Below are positions 1 to 9,062 of a stretch of 64,000 nt of DNA, in pieces. Under the pieces are notes generated by a model that ran no database searches, was not told the DNA's origin, and saw nothing but the letters and a program-made list of their open reading frames with translations. The translations under genes and the position numbers were made by a program. The stretch lies in assembly GCF_000725495.1 (NCBI RefSeq), contig NZ_KL647039.1, positions 1-64,000 of the forward strand, written 5' to 3'. Source of the stretch: Streptomyces aureus (GTDB taxonomy: Bacteria; Actinomycetota; Actinomycetes; Streptomycetales; Streptomycetaceae). Position 1 is the stretch's first letter. Each line of letters begins with the position of its first letter.

Positions 1-101
1 GATCCGCTGGGTACGGATCCCCGCCCCCGGGCGGGTCGGGCCGGGGCGGTATGGAGGCGCGGGACGGGCGGGTGCCGGGGCAGGGGCAGGGGGCGGTCGG
101 G

Positions 102-1010
102 TCAGGTCAGGTTGGGGAGGAGTTCGGTTGCCCGGGTGGCCACCTGGAGGCCGAGGAGCAGGACGACCGGGGCGAAGACGATCCAGGTCTGGTGGCGGCC
201 CCAGCGGTGCCAGGCCCACACCGCGCCGACCGCCGCGACGACCAGCGCCTGGAGCCACATGACCAGCGGCCAGGGCGTCCCCCCGGGGCGGGCCAGCGGC
301 TGTTCGGACTCGGGAAGCGTGCCGGAGCGGATGACCGCGGCCGGGGTCCGCGCCGGCGCGGAGACCAGCTCGGCGTCGACGCGCAGCACCCCGCCGGGCA
401 TGAAGTCCGCCCCGGTGGCCATGAGCAGGACCATGCGGCCCTTGCCCGCGTCGAGCGGGGCGGGCGCGGGGTCGCCGGCGCGCCGGATGCCGAAGACGCG
501 GTACTTCGCCCTGCCCTGCCCGGTGGTCACGCTGAACGTGTCGCCGGCGGCGAGGTCGCCGAGGCGCCCGAAGGGGCCGCCGTACGCGGCGGCGCGGCCC
601 ATCAGCACGCTGGTGCCCGCCTGTCCCGGCATCGGGGTGTCCCGGCGGTGGCCGGGGCCGTCGGCCAGGACCGCGGAGTCGGTGCCCTCCAGGACGACCT
701 GGCGGACGTGGAGCGCGGGGATGTCGACGATCGCGAGGGGCGTGCCGGGGGCGAGCAGAGCGCCCTGCTGGTCGGTCTGGGCCACCGGGGCGGTGCCCAG
801 GGCCAGTTGGGCGCGCAGGGAGTCGTAGGCGGCGTGCTGGGCCGCGCGTTCCTGGAAGCCGCTGAGGAACAGGAGCTGCGCGGTGAGGCCGAGCAGCAGG
901 GCCGCGAGGGTGAGCAGGCCGCCGCGGGCGAGGTGCCGGACGGCGGTGACGCTGCGAACACCCGGCCGCGGCAGGGGTGGTGCGAGCGTGGTCTGTACGG
1001 CGACCGTCAC
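102..1010 (-). CDS. Sortase-fold membrane protein lacking catalytic His and Cys
   Basis: 302 residues, GTG start with AAGGAGA about ten bases upstream. An N-terminal membrane helix (about residues 30-52) precedes a sortase-like beta-barrel domain (about 90-220), and two hydrophobic segments follow near the C-terminus (about 247-265 and 272-290). Class E-type sortases carry a GHR..HGGPF motif and a TLxTC motif. Here the corresponding segments read GRAAAYGGPFGRL and LLMATGADF, so the His is Arg and the Cys is Gly. A transpeptidase reaction is therefore unlikely; a binding or scaffolding role for the surface proteins encoded upstream is an inference. It is the last gene seen in the minus-strand pst-like cassette, preceded by a strong hairpin, so it may have its own promoter. 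Confidence 0.7.
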   Translation of the reverse strand: MTVAVQTTLAPPLPRPGVRSVTAVRHLARGGLLTLAALLLGLTAQLLFLSGFQERAAQHAAYDSLRAQLALGTAPVAQTDQQGALLAPGTPLAIVDIPALHVRQVVLEGTDSAVLADGPGHRRDTPMPGQAGTSVLMGRAAAYGGPFGRLGDLAAGDTFSVTTGQGRAKYRVFGIRRAGDPAPAPLDAGKGRMVLLMATGADFMPGGVLRVDAELVSAPARTPAAVIRSGTLPESEQPLARPGGTPWPLVMWLQALVVAAVGAVWAWHRWGRHQTWIVFAPVVLLLGLQVATRATELLPNLT

Positions 1011-1062
1011 GGCGGCGCGTCTCCTTCACTCGAGTCAGGGAACGGGTGGGGCGGATCGGGTT

Positions 1063-1111
1063 CTCGCCGGGGGCGGCCCGCCGGGAGGTCCGGACGGCCG
1101 CCCCCGGCGAG
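1063..1111 (-). terminator. Perfect 16-bp inverted repeat between the Ig-like protein gene and the sortase-like gene
   Basis: Arms at 1063-1078 and 1096-1111 are exact reverse complements (CTCGCCGGGGGCGGCC) around a 17-nt loop. It lies 26 bp after the stop of the secreted PstS-like gene on the minus strand. There is no T-tract, as usual for Streptomyces hairpins. Confidence 0.65.
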
Positions 1112-1137
1112 GGGGCGGTGCGAGGTGGTGCCGTGGA

Positions 1138-3132
1138 TCAGGTCGACTTGATCTTGAAGTTGGCGCCGTTCTTCGAGCTCACCGTGGTGGAGCCCACGTA
1201 CCAGGCGTGCAGGGTGTGGGTGCCGCGGGAGAGCTTCGGGAGCTTGATCGTCACCTTGCCGCCGCTCAGGGTGCCGGTGGCGACGACCCGCGAGCCCTCG
1301 TAGATGCGGACGGTGCCGGTCGGCGTGGTGCCGGTCGCGGTGACCTTGACGGTGACCTTGGCCTGCGAGAGGTGGCTGATGGAGGCCGGCGCGGTGGTGG
1401 TGACGCTCGGGGCGGCCTTCGAGACGGTCAGCGAGACGGCCGCGTTGGACGTCAGGAGCTTGCTGTTGCCGCCGTAGGACACCGTCAGGCTGTGCCTGGC
1501 GACCTTCAGGTGGCTGGACAGGCTGACCGAGACCTTGCCGGTGCCGTCCAGGGTGCCCGTGCCGAGGGTGGTGGTGCCCTCCTTCACGGTGACCGTGCCG
1601 CTCGGGACGACGCCGTGCGTGGCGGCGACGGTGACGGCGATCTTCGGGGTCTTGCCGTAGGCGGTCGTCGTGGCGGTCGCCTTGGTGGTGGTCGTGTACT
1701 TGATGTCGCCGGTCCAGGAGGCGGCGGCACCGGTGCCGTTGAGGTTGGCGGCGGAGACCGTGGCCGTGTACCGGCCGAGGGCCAGACCGCTGAAGGTGTA
1801 CGAGGTGGTGGTGGCCGGGACGTCCTTGACGGCGACGACGGCGCCGTCCGAACCGGTGAGGGTCACGCGGTAGTCGGTGACCGGCAGGCCGGTGGCCGCC
1901 GGGGCGGTCCAGTTGAACTTGACGCTGCCGTCGCCGCGGGTGCCGCTCAGGGCGGGCGCGGCCGGGGTGGCGGCGTCGACCCCGGACTCCTCCAGGCCGC
2001 CGAGCTTGGCGTGCTTGGCGAGGTTGACCGAGCCGTTGTAGGGCTCGTTCACGAAGCCGAACTTGGCGATGACGCCCTCGGCGGCGTCGGAGGCGAGGGC
2101 GGCCTCGTGGGAGCCGCTGGTGACGAAGACGTCGTAGAGGTCCTTGTCGAAGAAGATGCCGGCCGGGTCGATCGCCCGGGTCGGGACGACGTTGTAGACG
2201 TCGCGGCCGAAGGTGGCGTTCTCGTAGTAGGCGCCGACCGGGGCGAGCTTGCCGTTCACGGTGGCGACCGGGGTGGTGGCACCGGTGTCGCCGGGCAGCT
2301 GCACGGCGGCCAGGTGGGCGCCGGCGGCGGCCGCGGTCGTGCTGAAGTCCGGGGAGACGCCGTTGTTCTGGGCGATCCAGCTGCCCACCGAGAACGGGAC
2401 GAGCGCGCCGTCCGTGTCGAGGGCGCCGTCGGCCTGGTTCTCCTGGACGGTCGCGACGTTCGGGGAGAGCGTGGCGTCGGTGAGGCCGATGGCGCCGAGG
2501 AAGAACTTGCGGGTGCCGGAGCCGCTCTGCGGGATCTTCGGGTGCACGGTCTGGCCGTTCACCTGGGTCAGCGTGCCCGAGTAGATGTCGTGGAGCTGGT
2601 CGACGGTGAGCGTGTTCAGCGCCGAGCCGCGGACCGCCACGCCGACCGCGTCGCGCGCGAACGGGATGTAGGTGAAGGCGGTTCCGGAGGAGCTCGGGCC
2701 GCTGGAGGAGCGGGCGAAGTCGACCTGGCCCTTGATGGAGACGCCCGAGCTGTCGGGGAACTTGTCGCCGGTCAGCGACATGCTCAGGGCGAGGCGGCCC
2801 TTGCCGGAGCCGTTGGGGCGCGGGAAGGACGGGCCGCCGGTGCGGGTCTTGATGTTCGAGGTGGTGGAGCCGGTGCCGGGCTCGATCGCGTCGTAGGAGG
2901 CGATGCCCGCGCCGCTCGCCGACTTCACGGCGGTGCCCGTGTAGGAGTTGCCGTTGACGGTGTCGCCGGCGAGGGCGTTGAGCACGTCCTGGGTGGTGTC
3001 CGAACCGACGCCGACCAGCTTGCGGAAGGTGCCGGCGGGGGTGGGGTCGGCGGACGCCGGGCTCGCCAGGGCCAGCGTGCCGGACACCACGGCGGCGGCG
3101 ACCATGGCCGCCGAAAGGCGCGTCGTGCGCAT
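1138..3132 (-). CDS. Secreted PstS-like binding protein with Fn3 and Ig-like repeats
   Basis: 664 residues. The ATG is preceded by TGGAG eight bases upstream. A classical signal peptide ends at ASPASA (cleavage about residue 28). Residues about 29-375 look like a phosphate-type periplasmic binding protein: GVGSDTTQD near the start and SGSGTRKFF in the middle match the anion-loop pattern of PstS. A fibronectin type III segment follows (about 390-480), then two bacterial Ig-like repeats (about 490-575 and 580-664), each with a GTVTV or GTVRI strand motif. There is no lipobox, LPXTG motif or C-terminal membrane helix, so it is probably secreted or held by its Ig domains. The ligand is inferred from the family only. 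Confidence 0.75.
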   Translation of the reverse strand: MRTTRLSAAMVAAAVVSGTLALASPASADPTPAGTFRKLVGVGSDTTQDVLNALAGDTVNGNSYTGTAVKSASGAGIASYDAIEPGTGSTTSNIKTRTGGPSFPRPNGSGKGRLALSMSLTGDKFPDSSGVSIKGQVDFARSSSGPSSSGTAFTYIPFARDAVGVAVRGSALNTLTVDQLHDIYSGTLTQVNGQTVHPKIPQSGSGTRKFFLGAIGLTDATLSPNVATVQENQADGALDTDGALVPFSVGSWIAQNNGVSPDFSTTAAAAGAHLAAVQLPGDTGATTPVATVNGKLAPVGAYYENATFGRDVYNVVPTRAIDPAGIFFDKDLYDVFVTSGSHEAALASDAAEGVIAKFGFVNEPYNGSVNLAKHAKLGGLEESGVDAATPAAPALSGTRGDGSVKFNWTAPAATGLPVTDYRVTLTGSDGAVVAVKDVPATTTSYTFSGLALGRYTATVSAANLNGTGAAASWTGDIKYTTTTKATATTTAYGKTPKIAVTVAATHGVVPSGTVTVKEGTTTLGTGTLDGTGKVSVSLSSHLKVARHSLTVSYGGNSKLLTSNAAVSLTVSKAAPSVTTTAPASISHLSQAKVTVKVTATGTTPTGTVRIYEGSRVVATGTLSGGKVTIKLPKLSRGTHTLHAWYVGSTTVSSKNGANFKIKST

Positions 3133-3188
3133 TGAGAGTCTCCAGAGGGTGTGCGAGGTGACGTCGGAGGATCTGGCAGGGTGGTACG

Positions 3189-3225
3189 GGCCGTCCGCCC
3201 CGACTGCCTTTCGGGGCGGGCGGCC
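3189..3225 (-). terminator. Hairpin terminator after the 916-residue surface protein gene
   Basis: Arms 3189-3203 and 3211-3225 pair over 15 positions with one G-T wobble, around a 7-nt loop. It lies about 43 bp beyond the stop at 3268, so the polycistron from pstC probably ends here and the Ig-like gene is transcribed separately. Confidence 0.65.
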
Positions 3226-3267
3226 GTCTGTGGGGAGCGGGGCCCGGCGGGCCCGCGCTCCGGTGGC

Positions 3268-6018
3268 TCAGCTCCGGCCGGAGGGCAGCCGTCGGCGCAG
3301 CCACTTGGGCAGGGTGAACGCGGGGATGGTCAGCGCCCGTCCGCCGGGCAGCGGGACACGCAGCGGAAGGCGGAGCCTGCCGCCGCCGGCGAACGGCGCC
3401 CCGATGCCGGCGAAGGCGCCGAGCGCGGCACCGACCGGGACGGCGTAGCGCAGTGAGTTGCCCGGGTCGTCGGGCGTGGTGCCGAGCGCGGTGGTCTGCA
3501 GGGCCTTGCCGCCGTCGTAGGACGGTGCGGCGCTCGGCCCGGTGCTCGCGCCGGTGCTCGGCGTGGCACTCGCGCCGCCGCTGCCGCCGCCCGTGGAACC
3601 GCCGGCGGAGCCGCCCGTCGAGCCGTCGGTGCCGCCCCCGCCCGTTCCGCCGCCGGAGCCGTCGGAGCCGCCGCCCGTGGAACCGCCGTCCGAGGACCCC
3701 CCGGTGGAGCCGGAGCCGCCGGTGGGCGTCGAGGAGGGGCCGGTGTAGTGGACGAGGGCGTCCGCGGCCTTGGTCGCCCTGGTGCGCAGGGCCGCGGGCA
3801 GCGGGGCGTAGCCGGCCGGGAGCAGGCCCGGGTCGGCGCCGCTGGTCTGCCCGTCGCCGGCGGCGTACCGCAGCAGGGCCGCGTAGTCCTTGCGGGCGGC
3901 CGTGTCGATCCCGGCCGGGCGGACGGCCGCGTAGACGAGCTGGGCGAGCGGGTAGGCGCCGGTCGCGTCGGCGGTCGCGGGGGTGATCTCGGGGGCGCCG
4001 GTGCCGGTGGCGCCGCCGGCCGCCGCGGTCAGGGACGAGTCGGCCGGGCCGACGAACTTTCCGGCGGTGTTGCGCAGCCGGGCGGTCTGGAGGCCGTAGC
4101 GGGCGGCGGAGGCCGCGTCGGTGACGGTGATCACGAACCGGGAGCCGACGGTCTGGGGTCCGGGGCTCTTGAAGGCCGGCGGGTTGGCGAGCGCGTCCCA
4201 GCTGGACTTCCAGAGGGTGTCGGCGCGCCGGGTGTGCAGGGCGCCGGAGTGCATGTCCTCGACGTAGGGGTGGAAGTCGGTCATGCACTGCTTGACGGTG
4301 GCGTCGGTGCCCGGCGGGACGGTGCACCAGGGGTCGCTCTTGGGGTAGTCGTCGGCGTTCGCGGGGTCGAAGGCGAAGCCGGTCGGGTTCTTGGACGCGG
4401 TGGTGCTGTAGTACGGGTTGACCTTGGTCCCCCAGGCGTCGGGGTCGCCGGCGAGGAAGGACCGGGCGTCCTTGTCGGCGAGGATCCACTGCCACAGCGC
4501 GCGAGCGGAGTCGCTGTGCCCGAGCGAGGTGATCAGGTCGGTGTCGGTGGACGGGGTCTCGGAGACCGAGAGATCCGCGAACTCGGGGTTGAGGGAGATG
4601 AACTCGGGGTCGCTCGCCAGGCCGGCGGGGTTGGTCCTCGCCCAGTCGTAGCCGGTGGCGGCGGAGTCGCCGAGGACGGCTCCCCAGGGCGAGTTGCGGT
4701 AGGACTCGGTGAGCAGCTTGGCGACCAGGCGCGGGGTGAGGTCGACGGACTCGACCTTGGTGCCCGCGAGTCTGCGGACGGAGTCGGGCGCGCCGGCCTT
4801 GGGTCTGCGTTCGACGGTGAAGCCGATGACGGTTCCGGACAGCGCGACGGGCGCGTACACGGTCGGGTCGGAGGGGGCCGTGCTCCCCGTGTCGGCGCCG
4901 AGGGCCCGGGTGGTGAAGGCCAGTCCGGTGGAACCGTCGGCGATGAGCCGGGCTCGGGTGTCCGGCTCGCCGAGCTCGGTGTAGCCGTACACCGTGCCGG
5001 TCGGGCACAGGGCCGCCTGCCAGCTGGTCATCGCGTCGGCGGCCAGCTCGCTGCCCGTGGTGGCACGCTCCTGCGCGCCGAGCGCGCAGTTGGTGCCGAC
5101 CGGGTTGAAGCCGAGCGGGATCGCGACCCGGTTCTTCCAGTTGGTGGAGGAGACGGGGGATCCGGCGTTGACCTGGCTGTGGTCGGCGTACGGATTGCCG
5201 TCCAGGTCGAGACGGCCCTGCGGGACGATGACCAGCCAGCAGGAGCGGGGCTTCGTGCCGCCGCCGACGGTGACCGGCACGCCGCAGCCCAGGTGCGGGG
5301 CCTCGTTGGCGGTCTGGACCTCGAAGTACTCCTTTCCGGTGCCGTCGGCGCCGGTGCGGGCGAAGTCGACCTCGTTGGTGGTGTTGCGGTTGAAGAAGGC
5401 GTTGTTCTGGGTGCCCGAGGTGATCACCGTGCCGTCGACGGACTTGAAGGGCACCTCGCCCGGGGCGTTGGGGTTGGCGGCCCCGTACCGTTCGTCCTGG
5501 CCGTAGTTGGTGGGGTCGGCGCTGTAGAACACCTTGCGGGTGTCGTCGTAGTCGTTGCCGGGCCAGCTGCCGCGGTCGGTGGTCGGGGAGGCGCCGTACT
5601 GGCACTGGGTGCGCGAGGGGCCCGGGTTGGACGGCACGGTGCCGTCGTCGTCGCCCCAGCACTGCATGATCTGGACGAAGTCGGTGTTGAACGCCGTGCC
5701 GGCGAACGTCGTCGGAGTGCCGCCGGACCAGGAGACCGTGACGGCCTGGCTGGTCAGATGGGTGGTCCGGTCGACGGTGAACCGCATGTCCTTGAACTCG
5801 CCGCGCCCGGGGACGGTCACGGCCGAGGAGGTCGCGTCGGCGGTGCCCGCGGCGGAGGCGGGGGCCGCGGCCTGGGCCACGCCGAGCCCGGCGAGGGCGC
5901 CCGCGGCCGCGCCGGCGACGATCCGCAGGAGCAGCCGCCGTACGCGCGAGGCCGCGGTGCCGCGCGGTCGCGCGGCCGGGGATCCGGTGGCGCCCGGTCC
6001 GGTGCTGCGAGGGCTCAT
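3268..6018 (-). CDS. Large surface-anchored divergent PstS-like protein
   Basis: 916 residues. The ATG at 6018 overlaps the upstream stop (ATGA), so translation is coupled to the PstS gene. A signal peptide or signal anchor (about residues 27-57, ending near ASA) precedes a very long extracytoplasmic region. It has binding-protein-like features (IPLGFNPVG; VESVDLTPRLVAKLL, resembling the hinge region of PstS) but is too divergent for me to name a ligand. A Gly/Ser/Thr-rich linker (about 765-830) with repeated STGG units leads to a hydrophobic helix (YAVPVGAALGAFAGIGA, about 855-875) and an Arg-rich tail. The same layout occurs in the next upstream gene. Membrane-anchored surface receptor or scaffold is an inference. 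Confidence 0.65.
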   Translation of the reverse strand: MSPRSTGPGATGSPAARPRGTAASRVRRLLLRIVAGAAAGALAGLGVAQAAAPASAAGTADATSSAVTVPGRGEFKDMRFTVDRTTHLTSQAVTVSWSGGTPTTFAGTAFNTDFVQIMQCWGDDDGTVPSNPGPSRTQCQYGASPTTDRGSWPGNDYDDTRKVFYSADPTNYGQDERYGAANPNAPGEVPFKSVDGTVITSGTQNNAFFNRNTTNEVDFARTGADGTGKEYFEVQTANEAPHLGCGVPVTVGGGTKPRSCWLVIVPQGRLDLDGNPYADHSQVNAGSPVSSTNWKNRVAIPLGFNPVGTNCALGAQERATTGSELAADAMTSWQAALCPTGTVYGYTELGEPDTRARLIADGSTGLAFTTRALGADTGSTAPSDPTVYAPVALSGTVIGFTVERRPKAGAPDSVRRLAGTKVESVDLTPRLVAKLLTESYRNSPWGAVLGDSAATGYDWARTNPAGLASDPEFISLNPEFADLSVSETPSTDTDLITSLGHSDSARALWQWILADKDARSFLAGDPDAWGTKVNPYYSTTASKNPTGFAFDPANADDYPKSDPWCTVPPGTDATVKQCMTDFHPYVEDMHSGALHTRRADTLWKSSWDALANPPAFKSPGPQTVGSRFVITVTDAASAARYGLQTARLRNTAGKFVGPADSSLTAAAGGATGTGAPEITPATADATGAYPLAQLVYAAVRPAGIDTAARKDYAALLRYAAGDGQTSGADPGLLPAGYAPLPAALRTRATKAADALVHYTGPSSTPTGGSGSTGGSSDGGSTGGGSDGSGGGTGGGGTDGSTGGSAGGSTGGGSGGASATPSTGASTGPSAAPSYDGGKALQTTALGTTPDDPGNSLRYAVPVGAALGAFAGIGAPFAGGGRLRLPLRVPLPGGRALTIPAFTLPKWLRRRLPSGRS

Positions 6019-7781
6019 CGCCGCTGCCCCTCTCCGGAGGACTTCCCGGCGCCGCGCCCGGTGATCGCGCGGGACACCAGGGAGGGCAGCAGGACGAGGC
6101 CGAGGACCAGGAAGGCCGCGATCAGCATCAGCGTCTGGGTGCTCGTCCAGCCCTGGCCGCCGGCCACCGAGACCGGCTGGGCGAGCGCGATGGTGTCGCC
6201 CGCCGTGCCGCTGCCGCCGCCGGTTCCGCCGCCGCCCGTGGAACCGCTGCCCGAGCCGCCGGCGCCGGAGCCGGGCGAGAGGGTCTGGCCGGTGTCCGGG
6301 TCGACGACCGGCTCGGAGCCGCCGCCGGTCCCGCCTCCCGCCGCGGTGCCGCCGGCCGAACTCCCGCCGGTGGAGCCGCCGCCGGAGGTGCCGCCGGTGG
6401 ACCCGCCCGTGGTGGACCCGCCGCCGGTACCGCCGGTGGAGCCCGAACCGCCCGAGCCGGTCCCGGTCTTGGCGCCGCCGCTGCCGGTGGTGCAGGGCGG
6501 GGCGCCCTTCTTGTCGCAGGCGGCCGGGTAGGGGGCGGTGTCGGCGAGCTTGTTGTGCCCGTCGCCGGAGAAGGTCGGGTTGTTGCAGCCCCTGATGTTG
6601 ATGTTCTGCGCCTGCACGCCGGGGATGCGGCGGATCTGGTCGAAGCCCGCCTTCACCAGGTTGATCGGCAGCGGCGAGTAGCCGAGCGAGGGCGCCTGCT
6701 GCTGGCCCTGGCACATGAAGTAGTACGAGAACGCGCCGAGCGTCTTGCCCTTGGCCTGGGTGAACGTGCCCTGCACCTTCAGCGGCAGGATCATGTACGA
6801 GTAGCTGGACAGCGGGTAGTTGCGCCTGTCGGAGTCGTTGTAGACGCCGTCGAGCTTCTGGGTGAGGTAGTCCGCGGAGTTCCTGTCGTTGTTGATCCGC
6901 GCCTTGAGCAGCGAGACCGCGACGTTCTGCGGGGTCGGCTCGGTGTAGTAGCCGGCGTGGTTGAGGACCTTGGCGACCGGATAGTGCGCGTTCAGTGCGT
7001 ACGAGTAGTTGACGTACCCGATCGCGCCCTCGCCGTAGTTCTGGGCGACGTAGCCCGCGACTCCGAGGTCGCCGGACTGGGCGATCATGCCGGAGACGGT
7101 CGGGTAGTACGAGGTCTGCCCGCAGGCCCCCGAGCGGCCGACCTTGTCGCAGTAGGCCTGCCACAGCGACTTGTGCTGGTTGGCCATCCACATCGTGAAC
7201 TGGGCGGTCGAGCCCGAGCCGTCGGAGCGCACGACGGGGACGATGGTGCGGTGCGGGAGCTGGAGGCCGGGGTTGTCGGCCTTGATGACCGGGTCGTCCC
7301 AGGTCTTGACGGCACCGGTGAAGATCTTGGTGACCACGTCGCCGGACAGGCGCAGGTTGGTGACCCGCTTGCCGTTGACGGTCAGGTGGTACATGAAGAC
7401 GGTGCCGCCGGCCACGATCGGCATGTAGGCGTAACTGCCGGACGCGGGCCGCTCGGCGGCCGAGCCGTCGGTGGGGTGCGTCTGGAACGGGATGTCCGAG
7501 ACGGCGAAGTCGACGGTGCCGCTGAGGAACTGACGGCGGCCGTCGGAGGATCCGGTGCCGGCGTAACTGATCCGCATGCCGTACTGGTTGACGGCGCGCC
7601 GCCATTCGTCGACGGCGTTCTCGGCCCAGGTGGAGCCGGCGCCGGATATCGGCGTGTAGCTCTCCGCGGCGGCCGGGGCCGCCAGCGGACCGGCCAGCAG
7701 CCCGGCGATCACGCCGAGCAGCGCGCCGAGCGTCCCGAGCGCCCGCAGGCGCCCGAGGGCGGTGTGGAGGTGGCTGCGCAT
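6015..7781 (-). CDS. pstS: Phosphate-binding PstS-like protein with C-terminal membrane anchor
   Basis: 588 residues; the ATG overlaps the pstA stop by one base (TGATG). A signal peptide (about 1-39, APAAA end) precedes a PstS domain (about 40-420). The residues that hold phosphate in PstS appear kept: GAGSTWAEN, GTGSSDGRRQ, DFAVSDIP and VVRSDGSGST. Unlike ordinary PstS lipoproteins there is no lipobox. A Gly/Ser/Thr-rich linker of about 100 residues (about 440-545) leads to a membrane helix (MLIAAFLVLGLVLLPSLV, about 549-569) and a basic tail. This would place the receptor on a flexible stalk above the membrane. Phosphate is the likely ligand, but other oxyanions are not excluded. Confidence 0.8.
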   Translation of the reverse strand: MRSHLHTALGRLRALGTLGALLGVIAGLLAGPLAAPAAAESYTPISGAGSTWAENAVDEWRRAVNQYGMRISYAGTGSSDGRRQFLSGTVDFAVSDIPFQTHPTDGSAAERPASGSYAYMPIVAGGTVFMYHLTVNGKRVTNLRLSGDVVTKIFTGAVKTWDDPVIKADNPGLQLPHRTIVPVVRSDGSGSTAQFTMWMANQHKSLWQAYCDKVGRSGACGQTSYYPTVSGMIAQSGDLGVAGYVAQNYGEGAIGYVNYSYALNAHYPVAKVLNHAGYYTEPTPQNVAVSLLKARINNDRNSADYLTQKLDGVYNDSDRRNYPLSSYSYMILPLKVQGTFTQAKGKTLGAFSYYFMCQGQQQAPSLGYSPLPINLVKAGFDQIRRIPGVQAQNINIRGCNNPTFSGDGHNKLADTAPYPAACDKKGAPPCTTGSGGAKTGTGSGGSGSTGGTGGGSTTGGSTGGTSGGGSTGGSSAGGTAAGGGTGGGSEPVVDPDTGQTLSPGSGAGGSGSGSTGGGGTGGGSGTAGDTIALAQPVSVAGGQGWTSTQTLMLIAAFLVLGLVLLPSLVSRAITGRGAGKSSGEGQRR

Positions 7782-9061
7782 CAGTCGGTCTCTCCGGTGG
7801 CGGGGGCGGTCGGGGCGTCTTTCCCGGGGAGCGGTTCCCCGGGGTTCTCGAACAGGGACAGGCCGGGCGCGCGCAGCTCCTCGAAGCGCCGCACGTCCGC
7901 GCGTGAGGCGCGGGCACCGCGGCGGGCCTGGCGCTTGGTCCGGTGACCGGGGCCGCGCCCGCCGATCACCCGGGCGATCACGAACAGCACCAGGACGAGG
8001 GCCATCAGCACGGCGGCGGCGCCGAAGCCGCGGGCGATCATCGTGGGCTCGGGCGACTTGACGAAGTTGAAGACCGCCAGCGGCAGCGACACCATCGGGC
8101 CGCTGGTCGCGTCCGCGTTGAGCGCGGCCGTGAAGCCGGCGGTGAGCAGGACCGGCGAGGTCTCGCCGATCCCCCGGGCGGTGCCCAGGATGACGGCGGT
8201 GGCGAGGCCCGAGCGGGCGGTGGGCAGCACGACGTGCCACACCGTGCGCCAGCGCGGGGCGCCGAGCGCCTCCGCCGCCTCGGTGAGGTTGCCGGGCACC
8301 AGGCGCAGCACCACGTCCGAGGCCCGGATCACGATCGGCAGCATCATCACGCTGATCGCGAAGCCGGCCGCGAGCCCCGACTTCTGCATGCCGAGGCCGA
8401 GGATCCAGGTGGCGTACACCATCAGGCCGGCCACGATCGAGGGCAGCGCGGTCATCGCCTCGACGATGGTGCGGACGAACCGGGAGAACCGGCCCGGGAT
8501 CTGGTTCAGATAGACGGCGCAGGCCAGACCCAGCGGCACGGTGATCACCAGCGCGATGGTGATCATGGTGAGGGTGCCGAGCATCGCGTGGGCGATGCCG
8601 CCGTGGGTGAGCGGGTCGAGGGGGCCGGCGGCCTGCATGTCCTGGGTGAAGAAGTTGCCGTGCGGCAGCGCCTCCCGGCCGCGCCAGGCGGTGAAGCCGA
8701 CGACCATGACCAGCCCGGAGAACAGCAGCGTGGCCGCCGTCCAGAGCACGACCGTCATGACCTTGTCGCGTACGGCCTGGGCGTCCTCGTCGAGCCCGGT
8801 CAGCACCGCGTAGACGGCGAGGAAGACGAGATAGGCGGTGACGGTGAAGCCCAGCGCGCCCGAGAACGGCGCGAGTTGGCCGAACAGCAGGACGGTGACG
8901 CAGATCCCTGAGGCGGCGGCGCCGCACAGGGACAGCACGCCGGTGCGGGTGACACCGCCGATGCGGCGCGGCCGCGGCGGCGCGGGCCGCACGACGGCGT
9001 CCGCGGGCGGGGGCGGCGCGTGACCGGCGCCGGACAGGGGCGTTTCTTCGACGACGGTCAT
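7781..9061 (-). CDS. pstA: PstA-like phosphate ABC permease
   Basis: 426 residues, longer than typical PstA because of an extra N-terminal membrane module and a basic/Pro-rich C-terminal tail of about 65 residues. The permease core (about 160-340) has the MetI-type coupling loop EAAEALGAPRWRTVWHVVLP followed by ARGIGETSPVLLTAG. It starts one base after the pstC stop and overlaps the binding-protein gene downstream, so all three are translationally coupled. It would pair with PstC to form the membrane channel and needs a PstB-type ATPase, which is not encoded in this window. Confidence 0.85.
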   Translation of the reverse strand: MTVVEETPLSGAGHAPPPPADAVVRPAPPRPRRIGGVTRTGVLSLCGAAASGICVTVLLFGQLAPFSGALGFTVTAYLVFLAVYAVLTGLDEDAQAVRDKVMTVVLWTAATLLFSGLVMVVGFTAWRGREALPHGNFFTQDMQAAGPLDPLTHGGIAHAMLGTLTMITIALVITVPLGLACAVYLNQIPGRFSRFVRTIVEAMTALPSIVAGLMVYATWILGLGMQKSGLAAGFAISVMMLPIVIRASDVVLRLVPGNLTEAAEALGAPRWRTVWHVVLPTARSGLATAVILGTARGIGETSPVLLTAGFTAALNADATSGPMVSLPLAVFNFVKSPEPTMIARGFGAAAVLMALVLVLFVIARVIGGRGPGHRTKRQARRGARASRADVRRFEELRAPGLSLFENPGEPLPGKDAPTAPATGETD

Positions 9062-9062
9062 C

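Noticed and set aside
1007..5662. A continuous 1551-codon open frame on the minus strand across three genes
   Set aside because: It is an Arg/Pro/His-rich shadow in another frame, a normal result of extreme third-position G+C. The overlapping frames have signal peptides and recognisable domains. Many similar long frames elsewhere were discarded for the same reason.
102..7781. LPXTG sorting signals in the surface proteins next to the sortase-like gene
   Set aside because: None of the three large proteins ends with LPXTG/LAXTG followed by a hydrophobic and basic tail in the right order. The anchors are plain membrane helices or absent.
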